Positions 33,600-42,458 of a stretch of 52,657 nt of DNA are shown piece after piece. The position numbers and the translations under genes were made by a program. This DNA is from JAGBWK01 sp964544595 (GTDB lineage Bacteria > Bacteroidota > Bacteroidia > Bacteroidales > Muribaculaceae), in NCBI GenBank assembly GCA_964544595.1, contig CAZJBM010000021.1:1-52657 (forward strand), read 5' to 3'. The notes beneath the pieces were generated by a model. That model made no database searches, was not told the DNA's origin, and worked only from the letters and a program-made list of their open reading frames with translations. Numbering within the stretch: the stretch's first letter is position 1; each line of letters begins with the position of its first letter.

Positions 33600-35459
33600 A
33601 TGGCTTCATATCTGCAGGTTGAGAATCTGACAAAAAGCGTCGGTGAGCGTATGTTGTTCGCCGATGTCACTTTCGGGGTTAATGAAGGCGACAAAATCGG
33701 TTTAATCGCGAAAAACGGAACCGGAAAGACAACTTTATTGAGAATTTTGGCCGGAAAAGAAGCTCCCGATTCAGGCAATGTCACTTTCCGTAGTGATAAT
33801 AGAGTCGCGATTCTTGAGCAAACACCCAGATTTGACGGTAATCCAACCGTACTCGAAGCTTGTATCAGCGCCGAGACCGAGACCGGGAGGTTGGTTAGGG
33901 AATATGAAAAAGCGTTGGCCGACGGTGATGATGAACTGATGTCAGAACTCGTGCTAAAAATGGATGCGGCAGGAGCATGGGACTACGAGGACAGGGCTCG
34001 CCAAATGCTGACTCAATTGCGCATCTGCGATCTCAACGCGCGAGTCGATACGCTGTCAGGAGGTCAGGCTAAACGCGTGGCTCTTTGTCGTATCCTTATC
34101 GACAATCCCGACTTCCTTATTCTCGACGAGCCTACAAACCACTTGGATATTTCCACGATCGAATGGCTCGAAGGGCTGTTGTCTCACTCTAAGATGACAC
34201 TCCTGATGGTAACTCACGACCGATACTTTCTCGACCGCGTGTGCTCAAAAATCATTGAAATCGACCGAGAGACAATATATACCTACGAGGGCAATTACGA
34301 CTATTATCTTCGTCGTCGCAAAGAGCGTATCGAAGCCATGCAGGCCGAGTTGGCAAAGGTCAAAAACACTCTGCGTAAGGAGCAGGAATGGATGCGCCGA
34401 CAACCGCAGGCGAGAGCCGGAAAAGCCAAGTACCGCATCAACGCGTTTTACGACCTGAAGGAGCGGTCGAAGGTCAATCTTCAGGAAAAGAATGTCGATC
34501 TCAATGTAAAATCGTCTTATATAGGCTCCAAAATTTTTGAGGCCGAGCATATAAGCAAGCGTTTCGGCGACAAAATCATACTTGACGATTTCAGCTACAC
34601 TTTTTCGCGTTATGAGAAACTCGGCATTGTGGGCGAGAACGGTATCGGCAAGTCCACGTTTATAAAAATGCTTCAAGGCATAGTGGCGCAGGATGCCGGG
34701 CAATGGAATGTAGGCGAGACAGTTAAATTCGGTTATTACAGTCAGGACGGCATCTCGTTTGATGAAAACAAGAAAGTAATCGACGCTGTTACGGAGGTAT
34801 GCGAGGAGGTAGTAATCAACGGCGGGGTGCGCTACTCCCCTATGCAATTTCTGCAACATTTCCTCTTCACCCCGGCCGATCAGCAAAAATATATCCACAC
34901 TCTGAGCGGCGGCGAGCGGGCGCGTCTTCACCTCGCCGAAGTATTGATGCGCTCACCTAACTTCCTGATCCTCGACGAGCCAACTAACGACCTCGACATT
35001 GTTACTCTCGGTATTCTCGAAGATTATCTTCAAGATTTTGGAGGTTGTCTTATCATCATATCTCACGACCGCTTTTTTCTCGACTCTACCGTCGACCATA
35101 TCTTCGTATTTGAGGGTAACGGCGTGATTAAAGATTTCCCCGGCACATATTCTGAGTATCGCGACTATGTAATTACTCAAAAAGCCGAAACCTCAAAAAA
35201 GCAGAAATCAAGCGCTCCCGCCAAGCCGAAAAGCGAGCGCAATGACAAACCTGCCAAAATGTCATACAAGGAGAGGCGTGAATTTGAAGCCCTTGAACTT
35301 GAAATAGCTCAGTTGAACGACGAGAAAGATCAGCTTGAGGCCTCATTCTCATCGGGCCAGGTCGATGACTTTGAGAAAGCCAACAAGCGTTACGATGAAG
35401 TGAAGCGACTTCTCGACGATAAAGAGTTACGCTGGCTTGAGTTATCTGAAAAAGCTTGA
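33600..35459 (+). CDS. ABC-F family ATPase, Uup-like
   Basis: A 619-residue cytoplasmic protein with two ABC domains and no membrane part. ABC1 (about 1-250) has Walker A AKNGTGKTT, signature LSGGQAKRV and Walker B FLILDEPTNHLDIS. ABC2 (about 310-530) has VGENGIGKST, LSGGERARL and LILDEPTNDLDIV. The linker between them is long and highly charged, as in ABC-F translation factors. The C-terminal extension (about 540-619) is a basic stretch plus a coiled-coil hairpin (SYKERREFEALELEIAQL), which is the Uup type of ending. ABC-F proteins act on ribosomes; Uup also binds DNA. The glycosyltransferase gene begins 4 nt after its stop. Confidence 0.93.
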   Translation: MASYLQVENLTKSVGERMLFADVTFGVNEGDKIGLIAKNGTGKTTLLRILAGKEAPDSGNVTFRSDNRVAILEQTPRFDGNPTVLEACISAETETGRLVREYEKALADGDDELMSELVLKMDAAGAWDYEDRARQMLTQLRICDLNARVDTLSGGQAKRVALCRILIDNPDFLILDEPTNHLDISTIEWLEGLLSHSKMTLLMVTHDRYFLDRVCSKIIEIDRETIYTYEGNYDYYLRRRKERIEAMQAELAKVKNTLRKEQEWMRRQPQARAGKAKYRINAFYDLKERSKVNLQEKNVDLNVKSSYIGSKIFEAEHISKRFGDKIILDDFSYTFSRYEKLGIVGENGIGKSTFIKMLQGIVAQDAGQWNVGETVKFGYYSQDGISFDENKKVIDAVTEVCEEVVINGGVRYSPMQFLQHFLFTPADQQKYIHTLSGGERARLHLAEVLMRSPNFLILDEPTNDLDIVTLGILEDYLQDFGGCLIIISHDRFFLDSTVDHIFVFEGNGVIKDFPGTYSEYRDYVITQKAETSKKQKSSAPAKPKSERNDKPAKMSYKERREFEALELEIAQLNDEKDQLEASFSSGQVDDFEKANKRYDEVKRLLDDKELRWLELSEKA

Positions 35460-35463
35460 GAAG

Positions 35464-36282
35464 ATGAATGTTAATACGGCAGTTTCGATAGTGACGTACA
35501 TGACACCGATTGAGGAGATTAATCGGTGTATCGACTCATTGGCTTTATCAAAATCGGTCATATCTGTTGATATCGTCGACAACAGCCGTCAATCTGACAT
35601 AAAGAAGGCTGCCGAGGCTTTGGCAAAAAAATATAAACATCTCACAATATCATACATTCCAAGCGAGAATGTAGGATACGGGGCCGCAAACAACATATCG
35701 TTGCGAAGAACTTTACAATGCGGTAAGAACGTGACATTTCATCTTGTGATGAATTCAGATATTGAATTCTCGCCGGAGACAATAGATGCACTTACTGAGC
35801 TGATGATCGCGAACCCTGAAATAGGCATGACGATCCCTATGGTTGTCGGGCTCGATGGAGGAGAGCAATCATCTTATCATCCGCTTCCTACCCCATTGGA
35901 TCTGATATGCCACCGCTTTCTCCCGCGCCGGCTTTGCGCCAAACGTATGGATCGATACGAAATCAAAGTCGGAGGCCTGAACGCGCCTGTCGAGGTCCCG
36001 TATATCCACGGATGCTTCATGATGATAAAGGTAGAAGTTCTCCGTAACGTGGGGCTTTTTGATGAGCGATATTTCATGTATCCTGAAGACATAGATTTGA
36101 CGCGGCGAATAGCAGTCGAAAGTAAAGTCTGCGTCATACCCTGGCTGAAAATAGTCCATGCCCACCGGGCGGAGTCTCGCAAGAGTATAAAAATGCTACG
36201 TATCCATGCGATGAACATGATAAAATACTTCAACAAATGGGGTTGGATCGGCTCAACGCGACGAAACAGCCCGCTACGCTAA
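35464..36282 (+). CDS. Family 2 glycosyltransferase
   Basis: A 272-residue GT-A enzyme with the opening VSIVTYMTPIEEINRCIDSL, the nucleotide-sugar loop VDNSRQ, PSENVGYGAANN, and the DxD region FHLVMNSDIEFSP. The acceptor-side block GLFDERYFMYPEDIDLTRRI is typical of rhamnosyltransferase-like GT2 proteins. The ATG at 35464 fits the family; an upstream TTG would overlap the ABC-F gene. It probably adds a sugar to a surface polysaccharide; donor and acceptor cannot be read from the sequence. No other polysaccharide genes are adjacent. A bidirectional terminator follows. Confidence 0.9.
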   Translation: MNVNTAVSIVTYMTPIEEINRCIDSLALSKSVISVDIVDNSRQSDIKKAAEALAKKYKHLTISYIPSENVGYGAANNISLRRTLQCGKNVTFHLVMNSDIEFSPETIDALTELMIANPEIGMTIPMVVGLDGGEQSSYHPLPTPLDLICHRFLPRRLCAKRMDRYEIKVGGLNAPVEVPYIHGCFMMIKVEVLRNVGLFDERYFMYPEDIDLTRRIAVESKVCVIPWLKIVHAHRAESRKSIKMLRIHAMNMIKYFNKWGWIGSTRRNSPLR

Positions 36283-36313
36283 TGCGGAAGGTGAGTGAAT
36301 ATGCGTATTTTCA

Positions 36314-36358
36314 AGCAAAAAACAGCCATTTAGATTTAACTAAATGGCTGTTTTTGCT
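36314..36358. terminator. Bidirectional terminator
   Basis: A 19-bp stem, one base bulged, joins AGCAAAAAACAGCCATTTAG (36314-36333) and CTAAATGGCTGTTTTTGCT (36340-36358) around ATTTAA. A and T tracts on both arms let it end the glycosyltransferase transcript (plus) and the lipoprotein transcript (minus). Confidence 0.9.
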
Positions 36359-36393
36359 ATTTTAGTGTAAAAAATACGTCATAAGTACACACT

Positions 36394-36879
36394 TTATTTG
36401 GTGTCTTTGTCGGTAGTTGTGACCGTGGCTTTCACGGTGGGATTCTGCTCAACATCGCCGTTAGTAGGAATATCCTCGGCGTTATCCACGATAACAACCT
36501 TATACTCTACGTAGGCTTCGCATGGAGCGTAATCCACAGCGTAAATCGACATGGTGATTTGCAAAAGGTGGTTTCCGGTGGGGATACCTTCAGTAGCGAA
36601 TTCCATTCCGTAAGGCGAAACTATGCTCGCGCCTACGCGGAAGTAATCCCAGAAGTAATTAACGCCACCGATCACGGCACCTTTGCCGCTATTATCAGTT
36701 AGAGTAACCGACGTAATATTGATCGGCTGGTCTTTAACCACATATAGGGTATTGCCTACACGCGTAACACCATCGAAATTCACGGCTACATCGACGTTTG
36801 GAACTTTATCGTCGTCATCACACGATGTAAACACAAACATCGGTAATGCTAATGCAAGGAGTAATAGTAACTTTTTCAT
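36394..36879 (-). CDS. Small lipoprotein of unknown function
   Basis: A 161-residue protein with a lipoprotein signal MKKLLLLLALALPMFVFTSC and four Asp directly after the Cys, a strong Bacteroidetes surface-export type of signal. The mature part is beta-rich, with an immunoglobulin-like impression, and ends in a Thr/Lys-rich tail. I cannot name a family. It lies 79 nt downstream of clpB on the same strand, so it may be read from clpB transcripts or from its own promoter; a TATCTTCA on the minus strand near its start is only a weak match. Confidence 0.8.
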   Translation of the reverse strand: MKKLLLLLALALPMFVFTSCDDDDKVPNVDVAVNFDGVTRVGNTLYVVKDQPINITSVTLTDNSGKGAVIGGVNYFWDYFRVGASIVSPYGMEFATEGIPTGNHLLQITMSIYAVDYAPCEAYVEYKVVIVDNAEDIPTNGDVEQNPTVKATVTTTDKDTK

Positions 36880-36958
36880 AAATATAAATTGTTGAAGATA
36901 AAGGGATATGGATTAAAACTTAATTTCTTGTTATAAGGTAACTGAGTTGTGCCACTCG

Positions 36959-39547
36959 TTAATTAGAGAATACAAGGTCGCCATCTTTAACGTCAATTAC
37001 GATCGGACGATCTTTGTCGACTTTCTGGGCAAGTATATCCTTCGACAGGCGGTTAAGCACCACTCTATGGATAACTCGCTTGACGGGTCGTGCACCGAAC
37101 TCGGGATCGTAACCTTCCTCGGCGAGGTAATGAAGCGCCGCGGGAGTGACTTCAAGAGTGATTCCGTTAACCGCAAGCATCTTCTTGATGCCTTTAATCT
37201 GAAGTCCGACGATTTCCTCAATTTCACGCTCATTGAGAGGAGTGAACATTATGATTTCGTCGATACGATTAAGGAACTCAGGGCGAATAGTCTGCTTCAG
37301 CATATCGAGTACCTGCTCCTTCGTCTCCTCAATGGTCTTGTCTTTGGTTTCGGGAGTCATCTTGGCGAAGTTGTCTCTGATTACCGACGAGCCCATGTTT
37401 GAGGTCATAATGATAATGGTGTTCTTAAAGTTTACCATTCGGCCCTTGTTATCGGTAAGTCGGCCATCATCAAGCACTTGGAGAAGAATGTTGAACACGT
37501 CGGGATGTGCCTTCTCAATTTCGTCGAAAAGAACAACCGAGTAAGGTTTGCGGCGAACTGCCTCTGTCAACTGACCGCCTTCATCGTAACCTACATATCC
37601 CGGAGGCGCTCCGACAAGACGGCTGACGGCATGTTTCTCCTGATATTCACTCATATCGATACGTGTCATCATGTTCTCGTCGTCGAAGAGGTATTCGGCA
37701 AGAGCCTTTGCAAGCTCGGTCTTACCTACACCGGTCGTACCGAGGAAGATGAATGAACCGATAGGACGACGCGGATCATTAAGGCCGGCGCGTGAACGTC
37801 TAACGGCATCGGCGATTGCCTGAATGGCCTCGTTCTGACCGACAACTCGGTTGTGGAGTTCTTCTTCGAGGTGGAGAAGTTTCTCCTTCTCGCTTTGAAC
37901 CATCTTGTTGACGGGAATACCGGTCCAGCGGCTTACAACGTCGGCAATATCTTCGGCGTCGACCTCCTCTTTGATGAAAGCTTTCTCGCCTTGCATCATT
38001 TTGAGCTGCTCCTGGATTTCCTCGTTTTCTTTCTCCTTGGCCTGGACTTTTGAATAACGGATTTCTGCCACTTTGGCATAATCACCGTCGCGTTCAGCGC
38101 GTTCGGCTTCAAAATTGAGGGTTTCGATATCCTGCTTGTTCTGCTGTATGCGGTCGATAAGATCTTTTTCTGCTTTCCATTTAGCGGTATAGTCCTTCTC
38201 TTCCTCCTTAAGTTCTGCGATGTCCTTCTCTATCTCCTTGACCTTGACTTCGTCGCCTTCGCGCTTGATTGCCTCGCGTTCAATCTCTTTCTGAGCGATT
38301 TTGCGGGTGATCTCATCAAGGGCCTGGGGCACAGAGTCCATTTCAAGGCGGAGTTTTGAAGCGGCTTCGTCGACAAGGTCGATTGCCTTATCAGGGAGGA
38401 ATCGGTCGGTGATATAACGCTCTGAGAGCTGCACGGCTGCCACGACTGCCTCATCGCGGATACGCACATGGTGGTGATTCTCATAGCGCTCCTTCAAGCC
38501 TCGAAGTATCGCGATCGCGCTCATCTCGTCAGGCTCGTTGACCATCACCTTCTGGAATCGGCGTTCAAGCGCCTTATCTTTTTCAAAATATTTCTGGAAC
38601 TCGTCGAGCGTTGTAGCGCCGATGGAGCGGAGCTCGCCGCGGGCGAGAGCCGGCTTAAGGATATTGGCGGCATCCATTGCGCCTTCACCTTTACCGGCGC
38701 CAACGAGTGTATGGATTTCATCGATGAAAAGAATGATTTCACCGTCGCTTTGTGTCACCTCATTGACGATAGCCTTAAGGCGCTCCTCGAATTCGCCTTT
38801 GTATTTAGCACCTGCCACAAGCGCACCCATATCGAGCGAATAGATTTGCTTAGTGCGAAGATTCTCAGGCACGTCGCCGCGGATAATTCGCTGTGCAAGA
38901 CCCTCGGCGATAGCTGTCTTACCTGTACCGGGCTCACCGACGAGCATAGGGTTGTTCTTTGTGCGTCGGCTCAATATCTGAAGCACTCGGCGTATCTCGT
39001 CGTCACGACCGATTACCGGGTCGAGTTTGCCTGAGCGGGCGCGCTCATTAAGGTTGATGGCATACTTTGATAGTGCGTTGTATGTGTCCTCGGCGCTCTG
39101 GTCGTTGGCTTTCTTTCCTTTGCGCAATTCTGCGATGGCCGCTTCAAGCTCTTTTTCTGACAGACCTGCATCTTTCAAAATGGTAGATGCTGGCGAATTA
39201 ATTGAGAAAATAGCGAGGAGCAACGCTTCGAGCGACACATATTGATCACCCTGCTTCTTAGCGATGTCGAGCGACTTCTGCAGCACATCGTTAGAGGTGC
39301 GGCTTAAATAAGGTTCTCCCCCGCTCACCTTAGGCTCGCGAGCGATTTGGGCATCGACCTGTGCGGTCACAACTTGCGGATTAGCTCCAATCTTTTGGAA
39401 TATGAAGTTTACGAGCGATTCACCCTCAAGCATTATCGCTTTGAGAAGGTGCACAGGCTCGATTTGCTGCTGACCTGAACTGCGGGTAAGCTCTACGGCT
39501 TTTTGAATTGCCTCTTGCGATTTGATAGTGAAACTGTTGAAATTCAT
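36959..39547 (-). CDS. clpB: ATP-dependent disaggregase ClpB
   Basis: This 862-residue hexameric AAA+ chaperone pulls proteins out of aggregates together with DnaK. The N-domain with two Clp repeats spans about 1-145. AAA-1 has Walker A GEPGTGKTAIAEG, GAKYKGEFEERLK pore-loop neighbourhood and Walker B LFIDEIHTL. The middle coiled-coil (about 405-525) that distinguishes ClpB from ClpA and ClpC is present. AAA-2 has GTTGVGKTELAK, the pore loop GYVGYDEGG and Walker B VVLFDEIEKAH. The length is normal. No TAnnTTTG box is visible upstream on the minus strand, which would fit heat-shock control by another sigma factor; this is inference. Confidence 0.97.
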   Translation of the reverse strand: MNFNSFTIKSQEAIQKAVELTRSSGQQQIEPVHLLKAIMLEGESLVNFIFQKIGANPQVVTAQVDAQIAREPKVSGGEPYLSRTSNDVLQKSLDIAKKQGDQYVSLEALLLAIFSINSPASTILKDAGLSEKELEAAIAELRKGKKANDQSAEDTYNALSKYAINLNERARSGKLDPVIGRDDEIRRVLQILSRRTKNNPMLVGEPGTGKTAIAEGLAQRIIRGDVPENLRTKQIYSLDMGALVAGAKYKGEFEERLKAIVNEVTQSDGEIILFIDEIHTLVGAGKGEGAMDAANILKPALARGELRSIGATTLDEFQKYFEKDKALERRFQKVMVNEPDEMSAIAILRGLKERYENHHHVRIRDEAVVAAVQLSERYITDRFLPDKAIDLVDEAASKLRLEMDSVPQALDEITRKIAQKEIEREAIKREGDEVKVKEIEKDIAELKEEEKDYTAKWKAEKDLIDRIQQNKQDIETLNFEAERAERDGDYAKVAEIRYSKVQAKEKENEEIQEQLKMMQGEKAFIKEEVDAEDIADVVSRWTGIPVNKMVQSEKEKLLHLEEELHNRVVGQNEAIQAIADAVRRSRAGLNDPRRPIGSFIFLGTTGVGKTELAKALAEYLFDDENMMTRIDMSEYQEKHAVSRLVGAPPGYVGYDEGGQLTEAVRRKPYSVVLFDEIEKAHPDVFNILLQVLDDGRLTDNKGRMVNFKNTIIIMTSNMGSSVIRDNFAKMTPETKDKTIEETKEQVLDMLKQTIRPEFLNRIDEIIMFTPLNEREIEEIVGLQIKGIKKMLAVNGITLEVTPAALHYLAEEGYDPEFGARPVKRVIHRVVLNRLSKDILAQKVDKDRPIVIDVKDGDLVFSN

Positions 39548-39697
39548 AGCATATAGCGTTAGATATTATTCTTAAATTTGTTTTTATCGCTTCGCCCTTG
39601 TTTTAACTTACTTTTGCGAAGCTTTCATGTTATTTTACTTATTTAACAAAATCCGTGCCATAAAGGTTTTTGGATAACTGAAAACTTTACGCATCGC

Positions 39698-39728
39698 TTG
39701 CTGATTACGACTTTTTTTCGTAACTTTG
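39698..39728 (+). promoter_or_regulatory. Promoter of the DUF5106 gene
   Basis: TTGC (39698-39701), a 19-nt spacer and TAACTTTG (39721-39728) form a full local promoter, 27 nt before the ATG. It lies in the 208-nt divergent region 39548-39755 facing away from clpB. Confidence 0.75.
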
Positions 39729-39755
39729 TGCTTCGGTACACATATTAAACTGAAA

Positions 39756-40652
39756 ATGAAGCTACGCAATATACTCGCAATATTCACCCTCGCTCTCTCA
39801 GCCCTATGTTCGGTGGCTGAAGAGCCTCTTTTCCAATATCCATCGCCTCCCGACGAGCTTACCACGCTCGATTCGCGCTGCGATTATATTGTCGAAAGGT
39901 TTTGGGAACGCTGCAATGTGGTGACAGCCGTCCGCTCGCGCGAGCAGTTCAAGAAGGCCTTTTCCGACTACGTCTCGTTTATGCCATACGCATCGGCCGA
40001 TGTGGTGCATAAATCAATCGATGCGCTCATCGCGCGTTTCAGCAAAGACACCGACAAGCTTATCCCACTCGCCGAGATTGCTGAGGAAACGCTCTATTCA
40101 CCCGATGCCGACTTCGTTTCCGACGAGGTTTACCTCCCGTTCGCGCTCGCCGCCTCTAAGGCTAAGAAGGGCGACGCCGAGAAGAAAAAACATTTTGCCA
40201 CGCAGGCCAAAATCCTAAGCCAGTCGCAAGTCAATATGCGCGCTCCCGACTTTGAGTACACGCTCCCCGACGGCACCAAAGCGCGCCTCAATGACAGTTT
40301 TGGCAAATACGTGCTGATATTCTTCGACGAGCCTGACAATAACGAGAACTTTATGGCGAGAGTACGACTTCAAGCCGACCCAAATGTCAACGACCTTATC
40401 GACAAAGGCGTTCTTGAGGTTTATTGCATCTACCCCGGCAAATTCACCCAGGAATGGGCTAATTCCACCTCTACCTACAATAAGCGTTGGAAAGTAGGCG
40501 CTGCCCCGTCGGTAACCGAGATCTTCGATATGCGTTACGCCCCGGTGATGTATTATCTCAACGGCAACCACAAGATTCTCTCCAAAACTTTCTCAACCGA
40601 TAATCTAAAAGAGGCTTTCCGCCGCGTCAACGAAAATTATCAGGCAAATTAG
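39756..40652 (+). CDS. Exported DUF5106 protein with thioredoxin-like domain lacking CxxC
   Basis: A 298-residue protein from the ATG at 39756, with signal peptide MKLRNILAIFTLALSALCSVAEE. An upstream in-frame ATG would hide the signal and lie on the promoter. Residues about 30-155 are helical and resemble the DUF5106 domain. Residues about 160-298 follow a TlpA/thioredoxin-like pattern (MRAPDFEYTLPDGTKARLND, then KYVLIFFDEPDNNENF, then VGAAPSVTEIFDMRYAPVMYYLN). In related proteins the segment after FFD holds a Cys pair; here it is DEPDNNEN, so redox activity is not expected. The job is unknown. mnmA starts 51 nt downstream. Confidence 0.8.
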   Translation: MKLRNILAIFTLALSALCSVAEEPLFQYPSPPDELTTLDSRCDYIVERFWERCNVVTAVRSREQFKKAFSDYVSFMPYASADVVHKSIDALIARFSKDTDKLIPLAEIAEETLYSPDADFVSDEVYLPFALAASKAKKGDAEKKKHFATQAKILSQSQVNMRAPDFEYTLPDGTKARLNDSFGKYVLIFFDEPDNNENFMARVRLQADPNVNDLIDKGVLEVYCIYPGKFTQEWANSTSTYNKRWKVGAAPSVTEIFDMRYAPVMYYLNGNHKILSKTFSTDNLKEAFRRVNENYQAN

Positions 40653-40703
40653 CGCATAGCCGCTTTTAGATGATCCAAATTTGTAAATCGTAATCCATAT
40701 AAC

Positions 40704-41768
40704 ATGAAGATAGCAGTATTGATATCCGGAGGCGTTGACAGCGCTGTGGCCGTCTATCGCCTGCTTGAACAGGGTCACGACCTCCATCTCTTCTACATAC
40801 GTATCGGCCTTGACAATGGCGAAGGCGATTGCTCGGCCGAAGAAGATATCGAAATGTGCCGCTACATTGCCGCGAAGTTTAATCTCCCCTTTGAAGTGGT
40901 CAATCTCCATCAGGAATATTGGGACAACGTAATGAAATACGCCCTGCGTACAGTCAAGGAAGGGCTGACTCCCAACCCCGACATCATGTGCAACGCCATG
41001 ATCAAGTTCGGCTTCTTCGAGGAGCGCTGGGGCCATGAGTTTGACCTCACCGCCACAGGCCATTACGCCAACACCGAATGGGTCGACGGCAAGAAGTGGC
41101 TCACAACCGGCGTCGATCCCGTCAAAGACCAAACCGACTTTCTCTGCCGCATCACATATAAGCAGCTCGAACATATCATATTCCCGATCGGCGACCTTCC
41201 GAAGTCGCAGGTAAGGGAAATAGCAGCCAAAGTAAAATTGCCCAACGCGATGCGTAAAGACAGCCAGGGCATCTGTTTCCTCGGAAAAATCGACTACAAC
41301 GACTTCATCCGCCGTCATCTCGGCGAAAAGCCAGGCCCGATCATTGAACTGGAAACAGGACGCAAACTCGGCACCCACCGCGGCTTCTGGTTTCATACCA
41401 TCGGTCAGCGCAAGGGCCTCGGCCTTTCCGGCGGCCCCTGGTATGTTGTCAAGAAAAATGTCCGCGACAACGTCATTTATGTCAGCAACGGTTACGACAC
41501 AGAGAAGCAGTATGGCAACACCATCCTCTGCAATCAGATGCATTTCATTACCGAGAACCCCTGGCCCGACACCGCTGGCGATATTGATATTACATTCAAG
41601 AATCGCCACATGCCCGAATTTTTCCCCGCTAAAATACGTCAGCTCGACGAGGACGAATGGATTATCACCTCAGAGCGAAAAGTGCAGGGTATCGCCCCCG
41701 GCCAGTTTGCAGTGATATACGACCCTTCGGCCCATTTTTGCTACGGCAGCGCGGTGATCCACCCTTAA
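40704..41768 (+). CDS. mnmA: tRNA 2-thiouridylase MnmA
   Basis: MnmA puts sulfur on U34 of tRNA-Lys, -Glu and -Gln. The 354-residue protein has the PP-loop VLISGGVDSAVAVYRL (residues 5-20), the first catalytic Cys in TPNPDIMCNAMIKFG, TATGHYA, KDQTDFLCRI, and the second catalytic Cys in DSQGICFLGK. The C-terminal beta-barrel and HTIGQRKGLGL complete the family pattern. Bacteroidales often have two MnmA-type proteins. The nearby tRNA-Glu is a CUC isoacceptor, so not an obvious substrate pairing. Confidence 0.94.
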   Translation: MKIAVLISGGVDSAVAVYRLLEQGHDLHLFYIRIGLDNGEGDCSAEEDIEMCRYIAAKFNLPFEVVNLHQEYWDNVMKYALRTVKEGLTPNPDIMCNAMIKFGFFEERWGHEFDLTATGHYANTEWVDGKKWLTTGVDPVKDQTDFLCRITYKQLEHIIFPIGDLPKSQVREIAAKVKLPNAMRKDSQGICFLGKIDYNDFIRRHLGEKPGPIIELETGRKLGTHRGFWFHTIGQRKGLGLSGGPWYVVKKNVRDNVIYVSNGYDTEKQYGNTILCNQMHFITENPWPDTAGDIDITFKNRHMPEFFPAKIRQLDEDEWIITSERKVQGIAPGQFAVIYDPSAHFCYGSAVIHP

Positions 41769-41816
41769 TAAATAGTTTAATCCACTAAAGCGATTCTTAC
41801 TTTTCGATAATATATA

Positions 41817-42422
41817 ATGGAATCTAAAATAAAACTTCGCGTCTACGGTCTCTCTTACTCCCAGATTCAATCGGGAGCCTACGCCCTCATTCTCGCGCAG
41901 GTCGACGGCCCTTACCGATTGCCTATCGTCATCGGAGCCGCCGAAGCCCAGTCTATAGCCATAGAGCTTGAGAATATCACCCCGCCCCGCCCGATGACCC
42001 ACGACCTCTTCGAGAGCTTCACCCAGGCATTCGGCATCAGGCTCCAGAAAGTCTATATCTACAAATTTGAGGACGGCATTTTCTATTCTGAAATGACCTT
42101 CTCCGACGGAACTCGCCAAGTGACCCTCGACTCCCGCACTTCGGATGCTATCGCCATCGCTCTGCGCACCAACTCCCCTATCTATACCACCCGCGAGATT
42201 CTTCTTGAAACCGGATTCATCATGGGCGACGACAAAGAGACGGTCACTTTAACCGAAGACGACTCCGACGACGAGCTCCCGCAACCCAAGCTTGAAAATA
42301 TGGCTTTAGAGGAGCTTCAGGCCACCCTTCAGAATCTTATCGACGAAGAAAACTACGAGGAAGCGGCCAAAGTGCGCAATCTCATCGAGCTGAAGTCAAA
42401 AAACACCGACGCCGACCAATGA
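41817..42422 (+). CDS. Bifunctional nuclease-domain (DUF151) protein with UVR motif
   Basis: A 201-residue cytoplasmic protein. Residues about 1-140 match the BFN/DUF151 domain (YALILAQVDGPYRLPIVIGAAEAQSIAIELE, then TSDAIAIALRTNSPIYTT). After an acidic linker, residues about 160-195 form a UvrB/UvrC-type helical hairpin (LQNLIDEENYEEAAKVRNLI). BFN proteins are reported to have RNase and DNase activity in plants and to affect DNA damage responses in mycobacteria; the role in Bacteroidales is uncertain. It sits 48 nt after mnmA and 36 nt before the transporter gene. Confidence 0.87.
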   Translation: MESKIKLRVYGLSYSQIQSGAYALILAQVDGPYRLPIVIGAAEAQSIAIELENITPPRPMTHDLFESFTQAFGIRLQKVYIYKFEDGIFYSEMTFSDGTRQVTLDSRTSDAIAIALRTNSPIYTTREILLETGFIMGDDKETVTLTEDDSDDELPQPKLENMALEELQATLQNLIDEENYEEAAKVRNLIELKSKNTDADQ

Positions 42423-42458
42423 CAATCAGATAATTAACCTTAAAAACATCATACCACC

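Noticed and set aside
36997..39245. Several open frames opposite or inside clpB
   Set aside because: All are overlapped by the complete ClpB frame with both AAA domains intact.
40605..41609. A 334-residue open frame on the minus strand opposite mnmA
   Set aside because: mnmA is certain from its motifs; the antisense frame is a composition effect with no recognisable domains.
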